From Aliirhizobium wenxiniae (lineage in GTDB: Bacteria; Pseudomonadota; Alphaproteobacteria; Rhizobiales; Rhizobiaceae): a stretch of 64,000 nt of DNA. Of the stretch, positions 63,662 to 64,000 are shown in pieces. A program made the position numbers and the translations under genes. Position 1 is the stretch's first letter; every line of letters starts with the position of its first letter. The stretch lies in assembly GCF_014201355.1 (NCBI RefSeq), contig NZ_JACHEG010000011.1:1-64000 (forward strand), given 5' to 3'. The notes under the pieces were generated by a model. That model did not search any database, was not told the origin of the DNA, and saw nothing but the letters and a program-made list of their open reading frames with translations.

Positions 63662-63686
63662 GCACGGGGCGGTCTCCGCCCCGTGC
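63662..63686 (+). terminator. Very stable stem-loop between ugpB-like and permease genes
   Basis: GCACGGGGCGG and CCGCCCCGTGC, 11 bp, three-base loop. Matches the position of the hairpin at 50427-50448 in the first ABC operon and likely stabilises the binding-protein message. Confidence 0.65.
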
Positions 63687-63710
63687 CTTCTCTTAGACGG
63701 AACTGTCTTC

Positions 63711-64000
63711 ATGTCGTCGGAATCCTCCCTGTTCAGCCATCGCTGGCTGCCGGCTCTTTTGCTGGCGCCGATGATATTGCTGATTCTGCTGTTCTTTTAT
63801 GTGCCGGTCTTCCAGGCTTTTTACTGGTCGTTTTTCCTCGAGCAGCCTTTTGGCGGCGGTTCGGAATTTGTCGGCTTTGAAAATTTCCAGCGCGTGCTTG
63901 GTGATCCCGAATTCTGGGCCGCCACTGGCCGCACAGTCGTCTTCATGCTGACGGCTTCCTCGCTTGCGGTCGTCGTGCCGCTGATGCTGGCGATCGCCGC
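63711..64000 (+). CDS. UgpA-type ABC permease, N-terminal part (runs off the right edge)
   Basis: 96 codons to the window edge, starting MSSESSLFSHRWLPALLLAP, with a first helix ILLILLFFYVPVFQAFYWSF and the family's FVGFENFQRVLGDPEFWAA. This is the N-terminus of a UgpA/MalF-type permease. It is the partner of the binding protein 72 bases upstream. Confidence 0.88.
   Translation, partial: MSSESSLFSHRWLPALLLAPMILLILLFFYVPVFQAFYWSFFLEQPFGGGSEFVGFENFQRVLGDPEFWAATGRTVVFMLTASSLAVVVPLMLAIA

Noticed and set aside
62247..63665. 472-aa open frame on the minus strand
   Set aside because: Shadow of the UgpB-type gene; composition is that of an antisense frame in GC-rich DNA.

Overview
The window comes from a GC-rich alphaproteobacterium. 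Gene content (rhizobial-type PQQ genes, XoxF methanol dehydrogenase, Gfa/FrmA formaldehyde oxidation, many ABC importers, GntR/ROK/DeoR control) points to the Hyphomicrobiales, most likely Rhizobiaceae (Agrobacterium/Rhizobium/Ensifer-like). I cannot fix the genus. The mix of accessory catabolic modules suggests a chromid, a megaplasmid or a variable chromosomal arm. All calls rest on reading the sequence; no database search was run.

Layout. (1) 1-4.1 kb: a catabolic locus with the N-terminus of a peptide-type ABC permease and a FadR-type GntR repressor on the minus strand, then an enolase-superfamily acid-sugar dehydratase and a family-5 solute-binding protein on the plus strand. (2) 4.6-15.96 kb: an iron/siderophore operon with a FecI-like sigma factor, a FecR-like regulator, a TonB receptor with a signalling domain, a periplasmic binding protein, a siderophore-interacting flavoreductase, two FecCD permeases, an ATPase, an exporter-fold ABC protein and an Rrf2 regulator without Fe-S cysteines. 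(3) 16.3-32.1 kb: a PQQ/methanol module. pqqA (only 31 codons) and pqqBCDE run leftward. A PQQ-associated ABC set (binding protein, beta-propeller, degenerate cupredoxin-like protein, ATPase, permease, exported protein) runs rightward. A small cytochrome c, xoxF, a possible 32-aa membrane peptide, xoxG, xoxJ, frmA and gfa follow. Together these oxidise methanol to formaldehyde in the periplasm with lanthanide-PQQ chemistry and pass formaldehyde to the glutathione pathway.

(4) 32.1-45.2 kb: an accessory segment with an RTX protein, a very acidic 93-aa protein, a 1110-aa RTX protein, a type I secretion ATPase and membrane-fusion protein, a receiver-only regulator, a small membrane protein and a LuxR-type regulator. 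Two directly repeated remnants of the same serine recombinase bracket it, and the right-hand one is joined to a broken endonuclease/exonuclease/phosphatase gene. (5) 45.2-47.2 kb: a phospholipase D-like protein alone on the minus strand.

(6) 47.8-64 kb: a phosphodiester/glycerol-phosphate region. A ROK repressor diverges from an ABC importer (binding protein, two permeases, ATPase) followed by a glycerophosphodiester phosphodiesterase and a calcineurin-like phosphoesterase, an order like ugpBAEC-ugpQ. Then come an autotransporter with an endonuclease/exonuclease/phosphatase passenger, a DeoR regulator, a second ROK repressor and a second UgpB-type importer that runs off the window.

Most interesting points: the surface phosphodiesterase autotransporter among glycerol-phosphate genes; the recombinase-bracketed RTX secretion island with its Asp-rich small protein; a possible unannotated small membrane protein between xoxF and xoxG; an attenuator-like leader before xoxF; and a cupredoxin-like protein that has lost its copper ligands.
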